Positions 14,607 to 22,336 of a stretch of DNA of 22,337 nucleotides are shown here, in pieces. Position 1 is the first letter of the stretch; each line of letters opens with the position of its first letter. The notes under the pieces were generated by a model. The model was not told where the DNA came from and did not search any database. It worked only from the letters and a program-made list of their open reading frames with translations. The translations under genes and the position numbers were made by a program. This stretch comes from JALRHH01 sp964638875 (GTDB lineage Bacteria; Patescibacteriota; Saccharimonadia; Saccharimonadales; JALRHH01): NCBI GenBank assembly GCA_964638875.1, contig CAZXBL010000012.1, positions 1 to 22,337 on the forward strand, in the 5' to 3' direction.

Positions 14607-16201
14607 CCGACGACGCGGAGAACTTCTTCTAGAGAGGTTTCGCCTGCCAGGGCTTTCAGAATTCCATCTTGGAGCATAGTTAACATACCGCTCTCTATAG
14701 CTGCTTTTTCAATTTCCTGCGCAGAAGGCTGACCGCCATTCTCTAGCAACTTTCTAATAGCGCCTGTCATGCGGAACTGTTCCCGAAGAGCAATTTGTCC
14801 GCCGTAACCAAAAGGGTTTTCTGCCGATTTGCCTGGCCGATACAGCTGAACGTTCGAAAGATCTGGTCTGTCAAAACCTGGTGGCAAATTATCAACTATG
14901 TGTCGTAAACCTTCCATAGTTTTCTCATCAGGTGTGTAAGGCTCCTTGGTCGTATCATCAAGGCGACGCACTAGTCGTTGCGCCATGATGAGCCGAATTG
15001 CCGACACGAATAGAGGGTTCTGACCAATAATATCCATCAACCGACTGATTGCCGCCGCGGCTGACGATCCATGGAATGTAGAGAGCACAAGGTGACCTGT
15101 TAACGACGCCTGAAGTGCTGTCTTGGCAGTATCCATATCACGGACCTCCCCCACCATCACAATATCAGGGTCCAAACGCAGGACTGCACGCAGCTTGTCT
15201 GCAAAACTAGACTCACCAGCAGTTTTAGTGGTTACTGATACCTGAGTTATGCCTTCAAACTGATATTCGACTGGATCTTCAATTGTAATAATTTTGCGTT
15301 CTTCGCTATTCAGCGAATTCAGCATAGAGTACAAGGTCGTCGTTTTACCTGAGCCTGTTGGTCCTACAATCAGCACTAACCCACTCGGCTTCGCAATAAT
15401 GTTATCCACGACTTCGCGTTGTTTTTCGTCCAAACCTAAACGATCGAGATTATACATTTCCTGATCCATGTTAAACAAACGCATCACTACATCCATACTA
15501 TTTATCGTAGGAACGGTTTCTAGACGCAGATTAATGTTTACTTCGCTGCCATCAGCCAGCTTCACCTTCTGTGCAATGTGCCCCTGTTGGGCATCCATTG
15601 AAGAGGTTGATACATTCCCCGCACTTGCAATTGCAGAAATTAACATTCGATATTTTTCATTGCTAATCTGCGCAATTGGATGCAAAACTCCATCAATGCG
15701 GAAGCGAATACGTACGTATTCTTTCTGTGTTTCAATATGGATGTCAGAGGCGTTCAATTTGTGTGCCTGTTGGACAATGTAGGCGAGCATGTCATCGGCA
15801 CGCACTTGCTCTAAAACAGCCGACACGCTATCGGTTAATGCCTGTGTGTCAGTACTATTTATTGATATGTCCTGGTACACCACTTGCTTTGGCGGATCAT
15901 ACAAGCGCATATATTCCCGGTAGCCAACCTCAGATATCAATGCAAAACTAACTCGCTGGTCCTGGAAACGACTACGAAGCTGCTCCATAGTCTGACGCGA
16001 GGTCGTGTTGGTGACGCCAAATGTAATGTTGCTTTGGTCAGCAAATAGCGGGANNNNNNNNNNGTATAGCTCTTGCTTGCTCAGCAGGTCATTATACAGC
16101 TGTTTATTCTGATTCTGTGAGGTGTCGGCATACTGCAGACCCAATATCTGAGCCCGGCGCTGGGTATTCAGCTCCTCATCGCGACGCGCGTCTTGTGCCA
16201 T
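14603..16201 (-). CDS. pilB: Type IV pilus assembly / type II secretion ATPase (PilB/GspE family)
   Basis: About 532 residues including an assembly gap. An N-terminal GspE_N-like domain is followed by the ATPase core: NASDIHIE (N2 domain), Walker A GPTGSGKT at 280-287, an Asp box (ITIEDPVEY), Walker B in LRLDPDIVMVGEVRD and the His box (LSTFHGSS). It powers pilus extension. The tetracysteine zinc motif normally found after the QRLVR segment is missing; the region QRLVRRLDDTTKEPY contains no cysteine. I chose ATG 16201 because it lies 7 nt after a perfect TATAAT and none of the in-frame starts has a clear ribosome site; starts at 16210 and 16231 are alternatives. The 10-N gap keeps the frame and replaces about 4 residues. 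Confidence 0.94.
   Translation of the reverse strand: MAQDARRDEELNTQRRAQILGLQYADTSQNQNKQLYNDLLSKQELYXXXXPLFADQSNITFGVTNTTSRQTMEQLRSRFQDQRVSFALISEVGYREYMRLYDPPKQVVYQDISINSTDTQALTDSVSAVLEQVRADDMLAYIVQQAHKLNASDIHIETQKEYVRIRFRIDGVLHPIAQISNEKYRMLISAIASAGNVSTSSMDAQQGHIAQKVKLADGSEVNINLRLETVPTINSMDVVMRLFNMDQEMYNLDRLGLDEKQREVVDNIIAKPSGLVLIVGPTGSGKTTTLYSMLNSLNSEERKIITIEDPVEYQFEGITQVSVTTKTAGESSFADKLRAVLRLDPDIVMVGEVRDMDTAKTALQASLTGHLVLSTFHGSSAAAAISRLMDIIGQNPLFVSAIRLIMAQRLVRRLDDTTKEPYTPDEKTMEGLRHIVDNLPPGFDRPDLSNVQLYRPGKSAENPFGYGGQIALREQFRMTGAIRKLLENGGQPSAQEIEKAAIESGMLTMLQDGILKALAGETSLEEVLRVVG
16054..16063. other. Assembly gap (10 N) in pilB
   Basis: Ten N bases within the N-terminal domain of pilB. The flanking frame is continuous if the gap length leaves remainder 1 on division by 3, so 10 is compatible here. 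Confidence 0.99.
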
Positions 16202-16208
16202 ATCGTTC

Positions 16209-16214
16209 ATTATA
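16209..16214 (-). promoter_or_regulatory. -10 element for pilB (leaderless)
   Basis: TATAAT, a perfect -10, on the minus strand, 7 nt before the ATG at 16201. No Shine-Dalgarno is present. The element faces away from the methyltransferase promoter in the same 60-bp region. Confidence 0.5.
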
Positions 16215-16248
16215 ACCACAAGCACTTCCATTGAACAGAGTAAAAACG

Positions 16249-16254
16249 TAGACT
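16249..16254 (+). promoter_or_regulatory. -10 element for the SpoU gene (leaderless)
   Basis: TAGACT lies 7 nt before the ATG at 16262 with no Shine-Dalgarno between. The -35 is poor (TTCCAT, 17 bp upstream). Confidence 0.4.
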
Positions 16255-16261
16255 AAAGCGA

Positions 16262-16756
16262 ATGAAGCACATCGTCTTGATCGCACATGATATTCGCAGC
16301 ACCCATAATGTTGGTTCTTTACTAAGGACAGCGGAGGGGCTAGCTGTCTCAAAAATTTACTTTAGCGGGTACACGCCCTACCCAAGCCAAGAAAACGATA
16401 GTCGATTGCCACATATCCATCAAAAGTTAACCAGTCAGATCCATAAAACGGCTCTAGGCGCCGAAACGTTGCAGCCATGGGAGCATACAGAGTCGGTTAC
16501 TGATCTTATTTTAAAGCTAAAATCCGAAGGTTTTGTTGTGGTAGCACTGGAACAATCTCAACATTCAGTTAATTTGCCGTCCTATAATGCGCCAGATAAA
16601 GTAGCATTGTTACTCGGACGCGAAGTAGAAGGTATTTCCGAAGATTTACTAAAGCTAACCGATATTACACTTGAAGTCCCAATGTTAGGGCAAAAAGAAT
16701 CATTTAATGTAGTGCAGGCTGCATCGATGGCTTTATACCAATTCCGTTTCTTTTAA
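16262..16756 (+). CDS. SpoU/TrmH family RNA 2'-O-methyltransferase
   Basis: A compact SPOUT enzyme of 164 residues. The three motifs are visible: motif 1 NVGSLLRTAEG (16-26), motif 2 LLLGREVEGIS (about 117-127) and motif 3 VPMLGQKESFNVVQAASMA (about 139-157), which form the trefoil-knot SAM site. It lacks the N-terminal extension of rRNA-specific members, so the target could be tRNA or rRNA. It is divergent from pilB and shares a 60-bp promoter region. No Shine-Dalgarno is present. Confidence 0.92.
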   Translation: MKHIVLIAHDIRSTHNVGSLLRTAEGLAVSKIYFSGYTPYPSQENDSRLPHIHQKLTSQIHKTALGAETLQPWEHTESVTDLILKLKSEGFVVVALEQSQHSVNLPSYNAPDKVALLLGREVEGISEDLLKLTDITLEVPMLGQKESFNVVQAASMALYQFRFF

Positions 16757-16809
16757 TTAACCCCATAATATGGTATTGTTTATATCAGTTAAGCTTTAAA
16801 AACAAAAAT

Positions 16810-17696
16810 ATGCCTGCTACCAAAAAACTTACCACAAGAAAAACTACTCATGGCGCCAAAAGGCGTGCTCATCACCACCGGGTGGGCAAGGATTACTTAA
16901 AAGTATACTGGCCCTACGTCCCAATATTGTTGATTGTGGCGGTTGGATTGTTTTTTGGCACACCTCACGATTCACGTAAAGAAGGCGTGCTTGCTTATGC
17001 CACTGAAATCAGCAACAATCGCCTTCTAACAGAGACGAATGAACGTCGCGTTGCAAGCGGCAAGTCAACACTGGCTATAAATGAATCGTTATCTAGTGCT
17101 GCCCAGGCAAAAGCCAATGACATGGCGATGAAGAATTACTGGTCGCACTATACTCCGTCTGGCGAAGCCCCATGGATATTTATTGATAAATCAGGCTACG
17201 CTTATAGCAAAGCCGGCGAGAATCTTGCTTACGGCTTCAGCACGAGTGACGAGACAGTTAATGGTTGGATGAATAGCCCCACACACAAAGCAAATATGTT
17301 GGATGAGACTTTTACCGAGGTAGGCTTTGGGTTTGCAAATGCCGAGGATTTCAATAAGAGTGGGCAAGAAACTATAGTTGTCGCCATGTACGGCCAGCCC
17401 AGCAAAGACCGGGTTGCGACCGCCCCGACTAATTCTCACACTAACGGCGCCTTTACATCCACCTCAAGTGCTGCAGAACCAGCTGCAAAGCCAGTNNNNN
17501 NNNNNTGACATTTATGATTGGCCTAGTCAGTGGGTTCCTGCTGCTGTTTGTAATAGTAAAGCATGGGTTAGCGTTCAAGCGAGTCCTTATACACGGCGAA
17601 CAGTTCATGCTTCACCATCCTGTACTCGACATCGTCTTTGTAGGATTCGTGATGGTCGGCTACGTGCTTAGCCAAACCTCTGGCTTCATCCGCTAA
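16810..17696 (+). CDS. CAP-domain membrane protein (split by an assembly gap)
   Basis: An N-terminal His/Arg-rich cytoplasmic part (1-30), a membrane segment (34-50) and a CAP/SCP-like domain (about 68-195) with the family's H113 (WSHYTP), E137 (AGENL), H159 (THKANML) and E170. A Ser/Thr/Ala linker runs into a 10-N gap at 17496-17505. After the gap the frame at 17508-17696 encodes two more membrane segments (IGLVSGFLLLFVIV and IVFVGFVMVGYVL) and ends FIR-TAA. The two parts belong together: this CAP plus C-terminal membrane pair is a Saccharibacteria architecture as far as I recall. The frames do not match across 10 N; the real gap must leave remainder 2 on division by 3. The role is probably envelope or host interaction. 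No Shine-Dalgarno precedes the ATG; the leader is A-rich. Confidence 0.85.
17496..17505. other. Assembly gap (10 N) in the CAP gene
   Basis: Ten N bases in the linker of the CAP protein. Reading straight through gives an immediate TGA, but the frame shift across the gap shows that its true length is not 10. Confidence 0.99.
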
Positions 17697-17725
17697 CAAG
17701 ACTGCGCTATGTGCGGAGCCGTATA

Positions 17726-20700
17726 CTAATGCAGACGGACGTTCTCTGAGCCGACCAGCTCTGAAAGCTCATCCATAACACCTTCGGCATGAACGCGCAT
17801 CGGCAGGCGAATGATTTGCTTACTTTCCTCTGGACCAACAACTAATACGACTTCAGTTTCACCGATTTTGCCATCAATTGCTGATTTGAGCACCATAAGC
17901 TTATCAGTATCGTCGCTTTCATGCATGCGTACATAAAGACGGGCAATCTCGGGCTTGGCGGTTGCCATTTTAACTACCTTAACAGCTTTTTTTGTAGGCT
18001 TTAGGGTTTTCTTCTTCTTACCTGTCGATTCGTAAGCCGCTGCTTGGTCTGGTGTGATTTCGCGGGCATCTTCAACTAAAATTTTGAGATCGTTTGTGAT
18101 GTTTCCGTCACGGTCTTTGGCATTAATCTTGCCTTTTACCAGGACAATACGATCGCGCTCCCAGATACCGATGGTTTGTTGGTACATGCTTGGGAAAAGT
18201 ATTAACTCAAGTTCTGATGACAGATCAGCGATTTTTACAAATGCCATTTTTTGGCCCTTTTTGGTCATGATTTCGCGCATGTCTAAAATAGCACCGCCTA
18301 CCGTCACAAGCTTGCCATCATGTTCTGGTTTGAACGAGTTAAGAGGCAGCGTTTGCTCTGAAAGTATTACTTCGTAGTCATTTAACGGGTGCTGGCTCAG
18401 GTACAGGCCTAGTAGTTCCCGCTCCCATACTAGTTGGTCCCGCACTGGAAACTTGGTAACGGCCGCTTCGAGTGCTAATTTTGGCTTCACTGACACGGTT
18501 TCTTCCAACAGCGCCCCAAACAAATCTACCTGGCCACTCGCCCGTTCTTTTTGCAGCCGCGAAGCGTACGCAAGCATCATGTCGAGGTTATGCAGTAGGT
18601 AACTGCGTTCGCCAAAACGGTCAAACGCGCCTGCCTTAATGAGACTCTCAAGACCTTTACGGTTCACAATGCGTGTATTGACGCGTTCGAAGAAATCATC
18701 CAGTGATTCGAAGTTGCTCTCCTCGCGGGCTCGCAGAATTTCTTCTACAGCACCTGTTCCTACATTCTTGATTGCTGCCATACCAAAACGGATCTGGTCA
18801 GTCTTGGGCACAACCGCAAACTCAACAAATGATTCATTGATATCTGGTGGCAAAACATCAACACCAATGTGCTTGCATTCGGCAATTTCAATCGCTAGAC
18901 GGTCGGTGTCATCATAGTCGCTTGTCATAACTGCTGCCATGAAGGCTGCTGGGTAGTGTGCTTTTAAATAGGCGGTTTGGTAAGCTATCAATCCGTAGCA
19001 AGCTGAGTGGGATTTATTAAAACAGTAGTCAGCAAAGCCAACTAGTTTTGCCCAAAAATCCTCAATCAGTTTACGCTGAATACCGTTTTCCATAGCGCCT
19101 TCGATAAAGCGCTTTTCCATTTTCATCATCATATCACGCTTCTTTTTACCGATAGCCTTACGTAGCGTATCAGCCTCACCGCCAGTAAAACCACATACAT
19201 CTTTAGATATCTGCATAAACTGTTCCTGATACACCAGCACACCGTAGGTGGTACTAAGAGCTGGCTCCATTGAAGGGTGGTCATATACAACCCTTTCTTG
19301 GCCATTCTTACGTCGGATAAAGGTATCGACCAGCCCTGCACTCAGGGGACCCGGGCGGTAAAGCGCGCACATAGCTACAATATCATCGAACTCATTGGGC
19401 TTAAGATCTTTGAGGTACCGTTTCATGCCAGAAGATTCAAGCTGGAACACTCCGGTTGTGTCACCACGCTGTAATAGTTCGAAGGTCTTTTGGTCATCCA
19501 AAGGAATCGTGTTGATATCAATATCTTGCTTATAGACCCTTTTGATAATACGCAATGCGTTTTTAATCACCGTAAGGTTAGATAGTCCTAGGAAGTCCAT
19601 TTTCAGTAGCCCTAGCTCTTCTACCGGACCCATCGAATACTGTGTCGTTACTACGCCCTTTTGCGCCATTTCAAGCGGCGCAAACTTCACAATGTCGTCT
19701 GGTGCGATTACCACACCCGCAGCATGAACGCCATGGCTGCGGATCGTGCCTTCCAGTTTCATAGCTTGGTCGAGGACTTCCTTTGCGACCGGATTTGTCT
19801 CATACTCTCTTTTGAGATCAATGTCTTTTTGAATCGATGTTTCAAGGGGGATATGTCTACCTTGCACGGGTGCAGGAATCATTTTAGCCAACCTATCTGC
19901 GTCGGCATATGGAACTTGAAGCACGCGCGAGACATCTCTTACTGCGTTTCTGGCAAACATCCTGCCGAATGTCACAATGTTAGCAACACGATCGGGACCG
20001 TATTTTTGCACACAGTATTCGATAACCTCGTTGCGTCGGTTGTCCTGGATATCAATGTCAACATCGGGCATCGAGATACGATCAGGGTTAAGAAAACGTT
20101 CGAACAGCAAATCGTACGTAATTGGATCGAGCTCAGTAATCTTCAACGCATAAGAAATAATCGACCCAGCAGCAGAGCCACGACCAGGCCCGAACACGAT
20201 TCCTTTATTTTTCCCCCAGTTTATAAAGTCCTGGATAATCAAGAAGTATCCGTTGAAGCCCATTCCCTCGATCACGCCTAATTCGTATTCAGCTCTTTTG
20301 GCTATTTCTTCCGGTAATGTCTTAATCGCTTGCTTAATGGTGAGTTTGGCAGCCTCATCTTCGGTTTTGCCACCATAACGCCATGCTAAACCAGCGTATA
20401 CCAATTTATCTAAATATGTCTTTTCCGTTTCACCCTTTGGTACTGGAAATTTTGGTATCAAGATTTTACCCAGTTCGATGGTCACATTACAGCGATCTGC
20501 AACTGCCTTGGTATTCGTAATAACTTCTGGGTAGTCTTTGCCCCAGCGTTCAATAATTTCATTGGGATCTGTTACGTGCAAAGGGTAATCTTTTAACGTC
20601 ATGCGCTTTTCGTCACTCAGGAAAGAACCTGTGCCTACGCAAAGTAAGATTTCATGTGCATCTTGGTCCTCGTGCTCCAGGTAATGAGCGTCACAGGTGA

Positions 20701-21346
20701 CAACCACAGGGATATTAAGCTCTTCGCCAAGTTTCAAAACTTGCTCGTTGATAGCCTGTTGGTCTGAACTGTGCAAAGGGTTCTTTGGGTGTCCATGGTC
20801 CTGAATCTCTAAATAGTATCTGTCACCAAAAACAGATTTATACCACTGGGCAATTTCCTTTGCCTGGTCATATTGCCCTTGTTTTAGCCGGTCCCCAACT
20901 TCACCGCCCATACAAGCACTCAAGGCGATCACTCCCTCGCTGTATTTTTCGAGTAACTCATGGTCAACACGAGGAAAGTAATAGAAACCGTCCAAGTTTG
21001 CCCGGGTACTAAGCTGCATAATATTCTGATAACCGGTATTATTCATCGCCAGTAGGATTAAGTGGTAACGCTGTTTGTCCTTAACTGGATCTTTATCAGT
21101 ATGTTTACGGGTAGCTACATAGGTTTCGATGCCAATGAGGGGCTTTATACCGCTGGCGTCGGCTTCTTTGTAAAACTCTATGGCGCCAGAAAGAGTTCCA
21201 TGATCGGTCATAGCTACAGCTTCCATGCCACTGTTTTTGACATGTCCCATTAAAGGGCCAATACGCGTCAACCCATCCAGCAAACTGTACTGGGTGTGGT
21301 TGTGCAAGTGTACATAGTCGCTTGAAGTCAGCGTCCTTTTGCTCAC
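17726..21346 (-). CDS. dnaE: DNA polymerase III subunit alpha (DnaE)
   Basis: A protein of 1206 residues of the DnaE1 type. It has a PHP domain (about 10-290), a polymerase core with FGPGRGSAAGS, the catalytic pair D428 and D430 in MPDVDID and third aspartate D584 in KMDFLGL, a beta-clamp and helix-hairpin-helix region, and an OB fold near 1000-1090. The PHP metal site looks complete: H15, H17, D24, H49, E74, H95, C145, D219 and H221. This suggests an active PHP proofreading nuclease. The start is GTG at 21346 with AGAGGGG 9 nt upstream. It ends 30 nt from the convergent CAP gene, without a clear terminator. Confidence 0.97.
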   Translation of the reverse strand: MSKRTLTSSDYVHLHNHTQYSLLDGLTRIGPLMGHVKNSGMEAVAMTDHGTLSGAIEFYKEADASGIKPLIGIETYVATRKHTDKDPVKDKQRYHLILLAMNNTGYQNIMQLSTRANLDGFYYFPRVDHELLEKYSEGVIALSACMGGEVGDRLKQGQYDQAKEIAQWYKSVFGDRYYLEIQDHGHPKNPLHSSDQQAINEQVLKLGEELNIPVVVTCDAHYLEHEDQDAHEILLCVGTGSFLSDEKRMTLKDYPLHVTDPNEIIERWGKDYPEVITNTKAVADRCNVTIELGKILIPKFPVPKGETEKTYLDKLVYAGLAWRYGGKTEDEAAKLTIKQAIKTLPEEIAKRAEYELGVIEGMGFNGYFLIIQDFINWGKNKGIVFGPGRGSAAGSIISYALKITELDPITYDLLFERFLNPDRISMPDVDIDIQDNRRNEVIEYCVQKYGPDRVANIVTFGRMFARNAVRDVSRVLQVPYADADRLAKMIPAPVQGRHIPLETSIQKDIDLKREYETNPVAKEVLDQAMKLEGTIRSHGVHAAGVVIAPDDIVKFAPLEMAQKGVVTTQYSMGPVEELGLLKMDFLGLSNLTVIKNALRIIKRVYKQDIDINTIPLDDQKTFELLQRGDTTGVFQLESSGMKRYLKDLKPNEFDDIVAMCALYRPGPLSAGLVDTFIRRKNGQERVVYDHPSMEPALSTTYGVLVYQEQFMQISKDVCGFTGGEADTLRKAIGKKKRDMMMKMEKRFIEGAMENGIQRKLIEDFWAKLVGFADYCFNKSHSACYGLIAYQTAYLKAHYPAAFMAAVMTSDYDDTDRLAIEIAECKHIGVDVLPPDINESFVEFAVVPKTDQIRFGMAAIKNVGTGAVEEILRAREESNFESLDDFFERVNTRIVNRKGLESLIKAGAFDRFGERSYLLHNLDMMLAYASRLQKERASGQVDLFGALLEETVSVKPKLALEAAVTKFPVRDQLVWERELLGLYLSQHPLNDYEVILSEQTLPLNSFKPEHDGKLVTVGGAILDMREIMTKKGQKMAFVKIADLSSELELILFPSMYQQTIGIWERDRIVLVKGKINAKDRDGNITNDLKILVEDAREITPDQAAAYESTGKKKKTLKPTKKAVKVVKMATAKPEIARLYVRMHESDDTDKLMVLKSAIDGKIGETEVVLVVGPEESKQIIRLPMRVHAEGVMDELSELVGSENVRLH

Positions 21347-21372
21347 GTTATAGAACCCCTCTTTATGGCCTT

Positions 21373-21381
21373 ATTTTACCA
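21373..21381 (-). promoter_or_regulatory. Candidate extended -10 for dnaE
   Basis: TGGTAAAAT on the minus strand in the 51-nt gap before dnaE. It would give a leader of about 20 nt carrying the AGAGGGG site. No -35 is visible. Confidence 0.35.
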
Positions 21382-21397
21382 TGGTTAAGGTGTTGTT

Positions 21398-21661
21398 TTA
21401 GTTGTTTTTTGATTCGATAGTTTCTTGAACGTTATCAAATAGAGGCCCGACAACAGGAGTGTGATCAAACAAGCTCAATATCCATACTAGTAACCCAATC
21501 ACAATAGTTGCACCAATGACGCTACCTAAGCCCGCTACAACACCCTTCAGAAAGCTCATTTTATACATTGTATTGCGATCTATATAGCCACTTTCATAAA
21601 TACTCCGCATCATTTGGCCGAGCTGTTCGTTAGTGACCTTATCTGTCGGTTTTTTAGCCAT
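21398..21661 (-). CDS. Small membrane protein (DUF5665-like)
   Basis: A protein of 87 residues with a soluble N-terminal helix-rich part (about 1-35), then a hydrophobic glycine-rich membrane segment (about 41-65) and a short outside or inside tail. The spacing and the motif SFLKGVVAGLGSVIGATI resemble DUF5665 proteins, of unknown function. Its ATG overlaps the end of the YtxH-like gene by 8 nt (ATGGCTAA), so the two are probably translationally coupled. No separate Shine-Dalgarno is evident. A role with the neighbouring envelope proteins is inference. Confidence 0.75.
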   Translation of the reverse strand: MAKKPTDKVTNEQLGQMMRSIYESGYIDRNTMYKMSFLKGVVAGLGSVIGATIVIGLLVWILSLFDHTPVVGPLFDNVQETIESKNN

Positions 21662-22068
21662 TTTTCTGCATGTAATTCTTCAAATTATCAATTGCACTAT
21701 GCACGTCTTTAACTGCCTTCTTAAGGTCTTTGTCTTCTGCCTCGCCTCGTTTGACGGCTGCTATCATATCCTTTGCCTTGTCTTTGGCAAGTACTGCACT
21801 GTTAACNNNNNNNNNNAGCTTTTTCCATTTCCGTTTTAGCACTGGCTTCAAGGCTTTTTACCCGAGTCTTACCCTTTTCAATTACAGCACCCAGATCGGC
21901 ACTGACTTCATTCAGTTTCTTAGTCAAATCCTCTTTTGTCTCTGCTGCCTTGTCATGGATATCTTTTCTGGTTTCCTTGCCACTTTTTGGCGCTGTCAGA
22001 ACCCCGGCTACATAGCCAAGTCCCGCTGCAACGGCGGTTGTTACTGCAAATTTCGTGCCTTTACCCAT
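21654..22068 (-). CDS. YtxH-like membrane-anchored helical protein (split by an assembly gap)
   Basis: The start is ATG at 22068 with an ideal AGGAGG site. The N-terminus has a glycine/alanine-rich membrane helix followed by LTAPKSGKETR, the hallmark of YtxH (a hydrophobic helix, then APxSGxxTR), then a long charged amphipathic helix. A 10-N gap (21807-21816) interrupts it, and the C-terminal helix continues to a TAA at 21654. The frames join only if the gap length is a multiple of 3. YtxH proteins are stress-associated in Bacillus, with no settled biochemical role. The upstream stop codon TAG is part of this gene's Shine-Dalgarno (TAGGAGG), so it is coupled to the DUF948-like gene. Confidence 0.8.
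21807..21816. other. Assembly gap (10 N) in the YtxH-like gene
   Basis: Ten N bases. The flanking frames are incompatible with exactly 10 bases; a length divisible by 3 would restore one continuous gene. Confidence 0.99.
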
Positions 22069-22078
22069 AATGATCCTC

Positions 22079-22336
22079 CTATTTTCGCTTTGATTTAGTC
22101 TTAAAAAGGTCAGCAAAATTACTTAGCATCTTGCCCAGCATAATCGGTGTTGACGCATGCTTAAAAACGTCGGCAATTGTTTCTGCCTTATCCGCAAGTA
22201 TTTCAGCTTTATCAGTGACACGCTTGACGGTGCGAACAACCTTGATTAGCATCGCCATCAAGACGATACATACAAGCAAAAAGACCGTTAATGTAGCAGA
22301 TACGATAATAACTAGTAATTCTTGAGCGTTTTCCAT
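22079..22336 (-). CDS. DUF948-like (YtxG-like) small membrane protein
   Basis: A protein of 85 residues with one N-terminal membrane segment (about 7-30), followed by an amphipathic helix with VRTVKRVTDKAEILADKA repeats and a basic tail ending KTKSKRK. This resembles the DUF948/YtxG family, which is commonly found just before ytxH, as here. The ATG at 22336 is one base from the window edge, so a start further upstream cannot be excluded. The TAG stop is embedded in the ribosome site of the next gene. Confidence 0.7.
   Translation of the reverse strand: MENAQELLVIIVSATLTVFLLVCIVLMAMLIKVVRTVKRVTDKAEILADKAETIADVFKHASTPIMLGKMLSNFADLFKTKSKRK

Noticed and set aside
17506..17513. Apparent stop codon truncating the CAP gene (pseudogene reading)
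   Set aside because: The stop appears only if the N run is taken as exactly 10 bases; the downstream frame holds the expected membrane tail.
17697..17725. Possible terminator between the CAP gene and dnaE
   Set aside because: Only a 3-bp stem (CGC/GCG) can be formed and there is no T tract.
19661..20281. Open frame of 206 codons on the plus strand
   Set aside because: It lies entirely antisense to the well-supported dnaE polymerase core and has no recognisable features.
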